Shown here: positions 1 through 6,858 of the stretch, in pieces | Layout: each line of letters begins with the position of its first letter | Position numbering within the stretch: position 1 is the stretch's first letter | Source of the DNA: a virus | IMG/VR virus record: IMGVR_UViG_3300031758_005443 | Location: 1-20,202 of that record | Length of the DNA stretch: 20,202 nucleotides | Direction: 5' to 3' (one strand) | Made by a program: the position numbers and the translations under genes | The notes under the pieces: generated by a model | Databases searched by the model: none | Told to the model about the DNA's origin: nothing | Seen by the model: only the letters and a program-made list of their open reading frames with translations

Positions 1-657
1 AGGAGTAAATTAAATGAAGCAAATCAAGAATTGGGTAAAGAGCGTGGAGAAGCACCTGACGCCAAAGGTACGGGTAACCGTTTTAGCCATCTTATGGCTA
101 TTGCTCCTAACGCTAGTAGCAGTATCATTATGGGAAACACCAGCCCAAGTATAGAACCTTATCGTGCTAATGCTTATCGTCAAGATACATTAAGTGGCGC
201 TTTCTTAAATAAGAATCGTTATTTGGATGCAATCATTAAAAAGAAATGTGAAGAAGACACTAAATTAGATTACAATGAAGTTTGGTCATCTATTATTGCG
301 AATGATGGTTCAGTTCAACATCTGGACATTTTAGATGAATGGGCCAAAGATGTATTCAAAACATCTATGGAAATTGACCAAAGATGGATTATTCAACATG
401 CAGCTGACCGCCAAGAGTATATTGACCAAGCACAATCACTCAACCTATTCTTTAGACCAGATGTAAATGTAAAATATCTCCATGCGATTCATTTTATGGC
501 ATGGAAAACTGGTCTTAAAACTTTATACTACTGCCGTTCTGAAAAGATTGGTAAGGCTGATAAAGTGGCTAAGAAGATTGAAAGACAAGTAATGCAAGAG
601 ATAGACTTAAAACAATTAGCAACAGAAGAATCTGTTTGCGTAGCATGCGAAGGATAG
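1..657 (+). CDS. nrdA: Ribonucleotide reductase class I, large (alpha) subunit, C-terminal part; 5' end outside window
   Basis: The catalytic subunit reduces ribonucleoside diphosphates to deoxy forms for phage DNA synthesis in the cytoplasm. The frame is open from base 1, so the gene enters from the left; the TTG at 31 is internal. The 218 visible residues contain the NrdA-type stretch IAPNASSSI..GNTSPSIEP (about 34-53), a TLYY motif at 174-177 matching the paired radical-transfer tyrosines (E. coli Y730/Y731), and a C-terminal CVAC (C213, C216) matching the mobile redox cysteines reloaded by thioredoxin or glutaredoxin. The active-site cysteines lie upstream, outside the window. nrdB follows after 2 bases, and a thioredoxin gene lies at 14257. 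Identity is secure; completeness cannot be judged. Confidence 0.95.
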   Translation, partial: RSKLNEANQELGKERGEAPDAKGTGNRFSHLMAIAPNASSSIIMGNTSPSIEPYRANAYRQDTLSGAFLNKNRYLDAIIKKKCEEDTKLDYNEVWSSIIANDGSVQHLDILDEWAKDVFKTSMEIDQRWIIQHAADRQEYIDQAQSLNLFFRPDVNVKYLHAIHFMAWKTGLKTLYYCRSEKIGKADKVAKKIERQVMQEIDLKQLATEESVCVACEG

Positions 658-659
658 AA

Positions 660-1652
660 ATGACCAAGAAATACGATTATAGAATCACAGACGAAAGAAC
701 CAGTTTCAAACCATTTTTTTATCCTTGGGCATATGATGCTTGGTTGAAACACGAACAAAGTCATTGGCTTCATACTGAAGTTCCTATGGCTGAAGATGTG
801 AAAGATTGGAAGAATAAACTCACAGCACCACAAAAACAATTCTTAACACATATCTTCCGTTTCTTCACACAAGGTGATGTGGATGTGGCAGGTGGTTATG
901 TAAAGAATTATTTACCATACTTTCCACAACCGGAAGTAAGAATGATGTTATTAGGATTTGCAGCTCGTGAAGCACTTCATGTTGCAGCTTATTCTCATCT
1001 CATTGAAACATTAGGATTACCAGATACAACCTATAATCAATTTTTAGATTATCAACAAATGAAGGATAAACACGATTATGTTACGGACATCAGCTCGAAA
1101 AATGGTGACCTTGCGTCAACTGCAAAACACATCGCCGTCTTCTCTGCTTTTACGGAGGGCATGCAGCTTTTTAGTAGCTTTATTATGCTTCTTAATTTTC
1201 CTCGCCATGGTATGATGAAAGGTATGGGTCAGATTGTGACCTGGTCAATCGTAGATGAAACTCAACATTGTGAATCTATGATTAAATTATTCAGAACCTA
1301 CATAGAAGAAAACAAAGAAATCTGGAACGATGAATTAAAAGGCCAAATTTATACCATCGCAGAAAAGATGGTTGAATTGGAAGATAGATTCGTTGATTTA
1401 GCTTTTGAAATGGGCGATATGCCTAATTTAACTGCAGCTGATGTGAAACAATATATTCGTTATATTTGTGACAGACGCCTCATTTCACTTGGTATGAAAG
1501 GTGTATTCAAAGTGAAAAAGAATCCATTACCGTGGGTTGAAGAAATGATTAACGCACCGACACATACAAACTTCTTTGAGAATCGTGCTACTGATTATGC
1601 TAAAGGTGCATTAAGTGGTAATTGGGAGAATGTTTGGGGTGCAGCTGCATAA
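660..1652 (+). CDS. nrdB: Ribonucleotide reductase class I, small (beta) subunit
   Basis: This subunit holds the di-iron tyrosyl-radical cofactor that starts NrdA catalysis. The ATG at 660 gives 330 residues and is preceded by GAAGGA at 648-653, inside the end of nrdA; TTG 636 and ATG 645 are alternative starts with weaker support. Metal ligands can be assigned by spacing to E. coli NrdB: D73, E104, H107 (motif REALH), E166 (TEGMQ), E200 and H203 (DETQH). The radical tyrosine is Y111, seven residues after E104, so this is a canonical Tyr-radical enzyme. The length is slightly under the 375 residues of E. coli NrdB, as is usual for short phage versions. It is translationally coupled to nrdA. 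Confidence 0.96.
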   Translation: MTKKYDYRITDERTSFKPFFYPWAYDAWLKHEQSHWLHTEVPMAEDVKDWKNKLTAPQKQFLTHIFRFFTQGDVDVAGGYVKNYLPYFPQPEVRMMLLGFAAREALHVAAYSHLIETLGLPDTTYNQFLDYQQMKDKHDYVTDISSKNGDLASTAKHIAVFSAFTEGMQLFSSFIMLLNFPRHGMMKGMGQIVTWSIVDETQHCESMIKLFRTYIEENKEIWNDELKGQIYTIAEKMVELEDRFVDLAFEMGDMPNLTAADVKQYIRYICDRRLISLGMKGVFKVKKNPLPWVEEMINAPTHTNFFENRATDYAKGALSGNWENVWGAAA

Positions 1653-1663
1653 CAAGGAAAATT

Positions 1664-2392
1664 ATGAAGAAACTATTACTATTATTACTATTACCATTAA
1701 CATCTCTGGCGAATCCCATAGATGATAAATGTCCACAATTTACACCTTATGGTGCGCCAGTATCAAAGGCCACCAATGTCCAATATATGTGTAAAAAGAA
1801 TTACGCTCTACAATACAATTACAACACAAAAACAGCTGTATATGTATTAGAACATCTTACTAAAGAATCAATTACAGGCCCAGCAAAACGCAAAGACGAT
1901 TTTCGTCCTGATCCTGAAGTTCCTGTTCAACATCAAAGTCAATTAGCTGATTATGCTGGTAAACCATATGACCGTGGTCATTTAAGTCCTGGTGCTGACA
2001 ATACACAAAATGATGAGATTATGTCTGAATCATTCTTCTTGTCTAACATGATTCCACAGGTACCAAACAACAATCGTGGTATCTGGAAACAATTAGAAGC
2101 CAAGGTGCGTGATTATGTATTGAAAAACAATGATGTTTATGTAGTATCTGGACCAATCTATGAGAGAGGTTATGCGGTCATTGGTAACAATGTTGGTATT
2201 CCTACGAAAGTGTATAAAGTGATTGTTGATGTAAAGAATCAAAAATCAGCAGCCTACATATTTCCAAATACAGCCTTACCTGTTGCAGATTTAGAAAAAT
2301 ATAAATTATCCATAACAGAGGCTGAAAAGGTTATTAATATCAATTTCAACCCAAAACTTAACAATTCATTAGAGAGTAAAAACAATTGGTAA
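1664..2392 (+). CDS. DNA/RNA non-specific endonuclease (NUC1/His-Me finger family) with signal peptide
   Basis: A sugar-non-specific nuclease of 242 residues. The ATG at 1664 has AAGGAAA just upstream. The first 17 residues (MKK, seven leucines, then PLTSLA) form a clear Sec signal peptide with a likely cut after A17, so the protein is predicted to be periplasmic or secreted. The family signature DRGH is at 103-106 (catalytic H106). The motif SNMIPQ..NNNRGIW at about 127-141 aligns with the Serratia nuclease magnesium site (N119), giving N137 here. Cysteines C23 and C43 could form a disulfide in the periplasm. It lies between nrdB and erpA and overlaps the latter by 7 bases. The role is unproven: host nucleic-acid scavenging, degradation of competing DNA, or entry/exit are all possible. 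Confidence 0.9.
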   Translation: MKKLLLLLLLPLTSLANPIDDKCPQFTPYGAPVSKATNVQYMCKKNYALQYNYNTKTAVYVLEHLTKESITGPAKRKDDFRPDPEVPVQHQSQLADYAGKPYDRGHLSPGADNTQNDEIMSESFFLSNMIPQVPNNNRGIWKQLEAKVRDYVLKNNDVYVVSGPIYERGYAVIGNNVGIPTKVYKVIVDVKNQKSAAYIFPNTALPVADLEKYKLSITEAEKVININFNPKLNNSLESKNNW

Positions 2393-2709
2393 CAATAGAA
2401 CAAGGCGCCGTTGATAAAATTAAAAGTTTATTAGCTGAAGAAGACAATCAAGACCTTAAATTAAGGTTATTTGTTTCTGGTGGCGGTTGCTCTGGTTTTC
2501 AATACGGTTTTACTTTTGATGAATCTCAAAATGAAGATGATTTTGTAGTAGAAAAAGATGGTGTCACTTTACTTGTAGATGCTATGAGTATGCAATACCT
2601 CAATGGTGCTACAATAGATTATAGTAAAACATTAATGGCTGAACAATTTGAAATTAAGAACCCAAATGCTACAAGTAAATGTGGTTGTGGTTCATCATTT
2701 TCAGCATAG
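2386..2709 (+). CDS. erpA: A-type iron-sulfur cluster carrier, ErpA-like
   Basis: A 107-residue Fe-S carrier that takes clusters from a scaffold such as IscU and passes them to apo-enzymes. The three cluster cysteines are present: C35 in [11 protein letters not shown] and C99/C101 in KCGCGSSFS. The wording of both motifs matches E. coli ErpA more closely than IscA. Translation appears to start at TTG 2386, seven bases inside the preceding nuclease gene, with a purine-rich GAGAG at 2372-2376 as likely ribosome site; no in-frame ATG covers the conserved N-terminus. iscU follows after 9 bases, making a carrier plus scaffold pair. No cysteine desulfurase is visible, so sulfur must come from the host. 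Confidence 0.93.
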   Translation: MVTIEQGAVDKIKSLLAEEDNQDLKLRLFVSGGGCSGFQYGFTFDESQNEDDFVVEKDGVTLLVDAMSMQYLNGATIDYSKTLMAEQFEIKNPNATSKCGCGSSFSA

Positions 2710-2718
2710 GAGAACTTT

Positions 2719-3102
2719 ATGGCATACTCTGATAAAGTATTAGACCATTATGAAAACCCAAGAAATGTTGGGTCTTTTCCTAAAGACGAACCAGATGTTG
2801 GCACAGGAATGGTTGGTGCGCCGGCCTGTGGTGATGTAATGAAATTACAAATCAAAGTAGAAGATGGTATCATTACGGACGCTAAATTTAAGACCTATGG
2901 TTGTGGTTCAGCCATAGCTTCATCAAGTTTAGTGACAGAGATACTCAAAGGTAAAACACTACAAGAAGCTTCTACTATCAAAAATTCAGCCATCGCTGAA
3001 GAACTCGCACTACCACCAGTGAAGATACATTGTTCAGTCCTTGCTGAAGATGCTATCAAAGCTGCAATCAAAGATTACGAACTTAAATGTTCGTGTAAAT
3101 AA
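2719..3102 (+). CDS. iscU: Iron-sulfur cluster assembly scaffold IscU
   Basis: A 127-residue full-length scaffold on which Fe-S clusters are built. The cluster ligands C37 (GAPACGD, with D39), C62 (TYGCGSAIASSS) and C105 (KIHCS) are intact. The LPPVK motif at 98-102, recognised by the HscA chaperone, is also kept. From memory of the E. coli protein, nearly every motif matches, which suggests a recent bacterial origin or strong constraint. The ribosome site AGGAGA at 2708-2713 is good. The C-terminal tail has an additional CSC, which the E. coli protein lacks. Retaining LPPVK suggests that the phage protein works with host IscS/HscBA rather than a SUF system. Confidence 0.96.
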   Translation: MAYSDKVLDHYENPRNVGSFPKDEPDVGTGMVGAPACGDVMKLQIKVEDGIITDAKFKTYGCGSAIASSSLVTEILKGKTLQEASTIKNSAIAEELALPPVKIHCSVLAEDAIKAAIKDYELKCSCK

Positions 3103-3118
3103 TTCAACAGGATAACCT

Positions 3119-3289
3119 ATGGCAAACAAACATCACTCGTGTGAATGTGGGTCTAAATATGTAATACAGTATGACAAAGAGATATGCGAAACCGATCCTC
3201 TCTACTGTCCATTCTGTGGTGAATACATGATAGACGAAATAGATGAAATTAAAAAATCATTCAACGAGGAAGATGGTTACGAAGATTGA
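3119..3289 (+). CDS. Small zinc-ribbon protein, function unknown
   Basis: A 56-residue ORF starting at ATG 3119, with CAGGAT at 3108-3113 as ribosome site. It carries five cysteines: CEC at 8-10, C23, and CPFC at 30-33, followed by an acidic tail (roughly residues 39-56). The CxC plus CPFCGE pattern is typical of a small rubredoxin-like zinc ribbon. It directly follows iscU, so an iron rather than zinc site cannot be excluded, but nothing in the sequence requires it. The stop overlaps the next gene's TTG start (TTGA). Confidence 0.75.
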   Translation: MANKHHSCECGSKYVIQYDKEICETDPLYCPFCGEYMIDEIDEIKKSFNEEDGYED

Positions 3290-3738
3290 AATGGACATAT
3301 AATCATAAAGAGTTTACGGGTGAAGAAATTGGTGAGTATTTTGGTATGGTGTATCTTATCACCAATACAAGAACAGGCCGTAAATATGTGGGTAAGAAGT
3401 TTTTTACTAAAGCTGCAAGACGCCAAGTAAAAGGTAAATCAAAAAAAGTCAGAGTTGCTTCCGATTGGGAAAAATACTTCGGTTCTAATAAAGTTATACA
3501 AGAAGAAGTAAAGGCACTTGGAGAAGATGTGTTTAAGAGAGAGATACTTCACCTCTGTAAATCACGCTCAGAGTGTGCGTATTGGGAGACCTGGGAGATA
3601 TTTAATCGGGACGCTTTGAGAACTGACGATTACTATAATGATTGGGTTTCATGTCGGATTAGGAAAGCTCATTTATTATCAAACCGGACACCAGCTATGT
3701 ATAAAGCAAAAATGCGCCGGCCGACACACTTCCGCTAA
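3286..3738 (+). CDS. GIY-YIG family endonuclease-like protein
   Basis: 150 residues. The N-terminal module at 20-40 (GMVYLITNTRTGRKYVGKK) is a GIY-YIG variant, with MVY at 21-23 and YVG at 34-36. Candidate catalytic residues downstream are R45/R46, an acidic cluster at E97/E101/E104 and N118. The segment SDWEKYFGSNK...REILHLCKS.SECAYWE is the pattern of single-domain phage Seg-like endonucleases; no separate DNA-binding domain is evident, although the C-terminus is basic. The start is TTG 3286 overlapping the previous stop; no in-frame ATG precedes the motif. It could be a homing endonuclease or a phage DNA-processing nuclease. Confidence 0.75.
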   Translation: MKWTYNHKEFTGEEIGEYFGMVYLITNTRTGRKYVGKKFFTKAARRQVKGKSKKVRVASDWEKYFGSNKVIQEEVKALGEDVFKREILHLCKSRSECAYWETWEIFNRDALRTDDYYNDWVSCRIRKAHLLSNRTPAMYKAKMRRPTHFR

Positions 3739-3741
3739 ATA
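3735..3741 (+). promoter_or_regulatory. Possible late promoter box (weak)
   Basis: CTAAATA overlaps the stop of the GIY-YIG gene, 20 bases before ATG 3762. It resembles the T4 late consensus TATAAATA but is imperfect. Confidence 0.3.
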
Positions 3742-3761
3742 AATCCAATTATTGCCCAAAT

Positions 3762-3998
3762 ATGCAAAAAGATTTAGAAGCCGACATTATTAGACACCTT
3801 CGGTCATGGCATCCAGTTATTCGTGACTATTGGTGGATTAAGTTTTCTAATTATAAAGGAAACATACTGATATTTGTTGGTTCCACATTGACAGGACAAG
3901 TGATGACCCGTTACTATGCAGATGAAGATTTAGCCTGTCAATTCATCAATTGGGTGCTCAATCAAGACCCAACTAAATTGATAAAACATCAGGATTAG
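3762..3998 (+). CDS. Hypothetical phage protein
   Basis: 78 residues, not recognised. It is rich in aromatics (RDYWWIKFSNYKGN) and has the look of a small soluble alpha/beta protein, with no signal peptide or membrane segment. No strong ribosome site precedes ATG 3762. It stands between the GIY-YIG gene and the fibre block, with late-promoter-like boxes on either side. Confidence 0.6.
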   Translation: MQKDLEADIIRHLRSWHPVIRDYWWIKFSNYKGNILIFVGSTLTGQVMTRYYADEDLACQFINWVLNQDPTKLIKHQD

Positions 3999-4010
3999 AC
4001 ATTCTGAATA

Positions 4011-4018
4011 GATAAATA
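4011..4018 (+). promoter_or_regulatory. Candidate T4-type late promoter
   Basis: GATAAATA matches the T4-like late consensus (TATAAATA) at 7 of 8 positions. It lies 42 bases before the fibre gene at 4061. A second related box, TATAAATG, sits at 4022-4029. There is no sigma70 -35 requirement at such promoters. Confidence 0.55.
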
Positions 4019-4060
4019 CAGTATAAATGTAATTCATCAATCATTGTTTAGAGAGATTCT

Positions 4061-4612
4061 ATGGCAATCAGTCAAATAACAGCTGCCTCAATCGCAGACG
4101 GAACAGTAGTTGCAGCCGATATTGCAGCTAACGCAGTCACCACAGTCAAAATAGCAGATTCAGCAGTTACCGCAGCTAAATTAGCGCCAGGTGCCGCTTT
4201 ATCAAACGGTCAACTATCAATCGTATCATCAAGTTTAGGTGTTGTTCCAGATTCACCAGCATCAGCAACACCATACAAGATTTTAGGTCAGATTGTTGGT
4301 GTAGCCAATACAGATTCTAATGTGTATGTGGTTCCTGCTTCAACCAATACAGTAGTGAATTTAATTACTGTTTGTAATGGTACACAAAACAATATTCTTA
4401 TTGATTTAGTAGCAAGACCTTCAAGTGAAGCATTAGCCACTAAACATTTTGTTCTTAAATCACTCAACATACCTGCAGCTGATACATTAGTATTGGATAC
4501 AGGTGTAACATTACCAACATCAGCAATTCTTTCAGCAAATGTAACAGGTGCCAATGCAACCTCTTCAGCTGCAGGTGTTGCTATTCACGCATATGGAGTT
4601 GAAATCAAATAA
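4061..4612 (+). CDS. Putative virion/tail fibre-associated structural protein
   Basis: 183 residues. The first 45 residues are repeats of the kind IADGTV/IAANAV/IADSAVTAAKL, common in trimeric phage fibre stalks and neck regions. Residues about 71-183 form a separate beta-rich module (ILGQ...NVYVVPAS... to HAYGVEIK) that is paralogous to the whole of the next gene product. A GAGAGA ribosome site lies at 4050-4055, and candidate late promoters lie at 4011 and 4022. It is translationally coupled (TAATG) to its paralogue. A structural role is inferred from repeat type and position before the adhesin genes; the exact virion location is unknown. Confidence 0.65.
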   Translation: MAISQITAASIADGTVVAADIAANAVTTVKIADSAVTAAKLAPGAALSNGQLSIVSSSLGVVPDSPASATPYKILGQIVGVANTDSNVYVVPASTNTVVNLITVCNGTQNNILIDLVARPSSEALATKHFVLKSLNIPAADTLVLDTGVTLPTSAILSANVTGANATSSAAGVAIHAYGVEIK

Positions 4613-4950
4613 TGGCTAACGCACTTAAAATTTTAGGACAATTAAATCCTACTGCAAATACTCAAGGTAATGTGTATGTGGTTCCAGCTTCAACAGCAGC
4701 AATTATTAATAACATTACTGTAGCAAATCAAACAGCAGCTAATGTATCCTATTCAATCATTGTGATGCCTTCTGGTGGTTTTTCAGCAACGGCAGCTAAC
4801 ACATACTTTGTGGTTCGTGGCGGTGTCGTACCTGCCTCTGATACTGCATTGTTAAGTTTAGGTCTCACATTACCATCTGGTGCAATCTTAGCTGCCAATT
4901 CAAATTCAGGTTCAGTTTCAATATCAGCATTTGGTGTAGAGATTAGCTAA
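4612..4950 (+). CDS. Putative virion protein, paralogue of the C-terminal module of the 4061 product
   Basis: 112 residues. It lines up end to end with residues about 71-183 of the previous protein: KILGQ near the start, then GNVYVVPAS, ITV.N, VPA.DT..L..G.TLP..AIL.AN, and the ending AFGVEIS versus AYGVEIK. It lacks the stalk-like repeat region. Coupled by one-base TAATG overlaps to both neighbours, so the three products are probably made in related amounts. Likely a small fibre/baseplate decoration or host-contact subunit (inference). Confidence 0.65.
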   Translation: MANALKILGQLNPTANTQGNVYVVPASTAAIINNITVANQTAANVSYSIIVMPSGGFSATAANTYFVVRGGVVPASDTALLSLGLTLPSGAILAANSNSGSVSISAFGVEIS

Positions 4951-5888
4951 TGGCTGAAATTAAGTATTTTAGTTCCGATAATAACGGGTCATTTGTTCGG
5001 CCGTTAAATTATAGTTTCCCAGCAGGATTAACCAGATTTTCAAATTCTGCTAATTATCTTGTTGCAGCTGGCGGTGGCGGCGGTGCTCAAAACGCATCGG
5101 GCGGTGGAGGTGCTGGTGGATTATTAATTTCTAGTGCAACCTTACAATTAGGAACTACTTATACTATTACTGTTGGAGCGGGAGGAGCTGCATCCGTTAC
5201 ACTAGCTGAAGGTGATAATGGTTCTAATTCTTCCATATCTGGCACAGATTTAGTTACTATTACTGCTATAGGTGGCGGCGGAGCAGGTTCATTAGGTTAT
5301 CCACCTGGCGGATGGGTTACTCCAAATGGAAGAGCTGGCGGTTCGGGCGGTGGCGGAGGTTCAGGATATGGTGGGTATAATGGCGGAACTGGAGGAGCAG
5401 GAACGGGCGGCCAAGGTAATAATGGAGGAACATCACCATTTAACGGAAGTGGATCAGTATCATCATTAGGTGGTTCAGGTGGTGGTGGTGCTGGAGCTGT
5501 TGGAAGTAACGGGTCAAGTGGAGTTGGTGGTGCCGGTGGTGCTGGTGCATCCTCTTCAATTTCAGGATCCTCTGTAACATATGCTGGTGGCGGTGGCGGA
5601 GCTAGTGGAGGAACAGGAGTTGCTGGCGCCGGAGGTTCTGGTGGTGGTGGTGCAGGTTCTGTATCAACTACTGCAACGGCTGGTACAGCTAACACGGGTG
5701 GCGGTGGCGGTGGCGGTGGTAACGGAGGAAGTCCAGCGGCTGGAGGTTCAGGTGTAGTTATTATCTCATATGCTGGATCACAACAATTTACAGGTGGAAC
5801 CGTAACATCATCAGGCGGTAACACTATACATACATTTACAGGATCTGGTTCGTTAATACCAATAGGACCTGGTTTTTCTATCAATTAA
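4950..5888 (+). CDS. Glycine-rich adhesin/tail-fibre-tip-like protein, paralogue 1
   Basis: 312 residues. The N-terminal cap (about 1-40: IKYFSSDNNGSFVRP.NYSFPAGL) is followed by YLVAAGGGGG and a core dominated by glycine runs separated by short conserved islands (TYTITVGAGG, SSISG..LVTITAIGGGG, SSISGSSVTYAGGGG, NTGGGGG, SGVVIISY). The end is TGGTVTSSGGNTIHTFTGSGS...FSIN. This is the pattern of glycine-rich phage adhesins; polyglycine-II helix bundles are known in T-even Gp38-type adhesins. It starts on the one-base overlap with the preceding gene. Probably recognises the host surface; the fold is inferred. Confidence 0.75.
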   Translation: MAEIKYFSSDNNGSFVRPLNYSFPAGLTRFSNSANYLVAAGGGGGAQNASGGGGAGGLLISSATLQLGTTYTITVGAGGAASVTLAEGDNGSNSSISGTDLVTITAIGGGGAGSLGYPPGGWVTPNGRAGGSGGGGGSGYGGYNGGTGGAGTGGQGNNGGTSPFNGSGSVSSLGGSGGGGAGAVGSNGSSGVGGAGGAGASSSISGSSVTYAGGGGGASGGTGVAGAGGSGGGGAGSVSTTATAGTANTGGGGGGGGNGGSPAAGGSGVVIISYAGSQQFTGGTVTSSGGNTIHTFTGSGSLIPIGPGFSIN

Positions 5889-5920
5889 ATAAAAGAAAAA
5901 ATTCATTGAGATATTCTTAA

Positions 5921-6856
5921 ATGGGAATCAAATACGCAGTTTCTAATCCAACAAACACTTTCGTAAGACCTAGCGGATATTCTTTTCCTACAGGATTAAG
6001 TGCAATTTTATCATCCAACACATCAACAGATTATCTTGTTGTAGCTGGTGGTGGAGCAGGTGGTGGTGGTTGGACTGGCGGCGGTGGCGGTGCTGGCGGT
6101 TATCTAACAGGAACAACACCACTAAGCGTTTCAACAGCATATACTGTGACTGTTGGTGGAGGAGGAAGTGGACCAGGAGGCAATGGTTCTAATTCATCAA
6201 TAAGTGGTACGGGATTATCTACTATTACATCTATTGGCGGTGGTGGTGGTATAACAGATAATTCAGGATCAAATGGAAATAACGGCGGATCTGGAGGTGG
6301 TGGCGGATATAATTCTGGTGCAGGCGGAACAGCTGTTTCGGGTCAAGGTAATAATGGTGGCACTGGTTCTGGATGGGATGGAGGAGCTCAAACAGTAACA
6401 GGCGGAGGCGGTGGTGGCGCTGGAGCTGCAGGTACAAATGGCGTATTTAGTAATGCTGGTGATGGTGGTGTAGGTTTAGCATCTTCTATTTCAGGTACTT
6501 CTACATACTACGCTGGAGGCGGAGGCGGCGGTGGAGCTGCTGGAACTCCAAATTCATCTCCTGGTGGTTTAGGTGGCGGCGGAGCAGGTGGAGTTGGATC
6601 AAGTGTTGCTGGAACTGCAGGAACTACTAACACCGGTGGAGGTGGAGGTGGTTATGGTAAAAATCCTGGAACAGGATCTTCAGGCGGTTCAGGTATTGTA
6701 ATTGTCCGTTATTCTGGTTCACAAACAGCCACTGGTGGATCATCAATTAGTCCTTCAGCTGCACCAGGTTATACTGTTCACACATTTACTGGACCAGGAA
6801 CATTTACAACAAATTCAAATTATGGACTGTCTATAACAGGATATTCAGTAAATTAA
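5921..6856 (+). CDS. Glycine-rich adhesin/tail-fibre-tip-like protein, paralogue 2
   Basis: 311 residues, with the same architecture as the 4950 product: IKYAVSNPTNTFVRPSGYSFPTGL cap region, YLVVAGGG, TVTVGGGG, SSISGTGLSTITSIGGGGG, STYYAGGGGGGG, NTGGGGGG, SGIVIVRYSGSQ and the ending VHTFTGPGTF...YSVN. Glycine loops differ in length and content from the sister proteins, while the cap and ending are conserved. It is separated by 32 bases from paralogue 1. That gap includes TTAAATAA at 5885-5892, a weak late-promoter-like box. Confidence 0.75.
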   Translation: MGIKYAVSNPTNTFVRPSGYSFPTGLSAILSSNTSTDYLVVAGGGAGGGGWTGGGGGAGGYLTGTTPLSVSTAYTVTVGGGGSGPGGNGSNSSISGTGLSTITSIGGGGGITDNSGSNGNNGGSGGGGGYNSGAGGTAVSGQGNNGGTGSGWDGGAQTVTGGGGGGAGAAGTNGVFSNAGDGGVGLASSISGTSTYYAGGGGGGGAAGTPNSSPGGLGGGGAGGVGSSVAGTAGTTNTGGGGGGYGKNPGTGSSGGSGIVIVRYSGSQTATGGSSISPSAAPGYTVHTFTGPGTFTTNSNYGLSITGYSVN

Positions 6857-6858
6857 AA

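Noticed and set aside
31-657. TTG start at 31 for nrdA
   Set aside because: The frame is open and NrdA-like from base 1; the family does not start here.
528-839. Minus-strand ORF across the nrdA/nrdB junction
   Set aside because: It lies opposite well-supported coding frames with intact catalytic motifs.
5297-5884. Antisense proline-rich ORF of 195 residues, and similar ones at 6966-7148 and 7497-7715
   Set aside because: They are mirror images of the glycine-rich codons (GGN read as CCN) and have no start context or independent motif.
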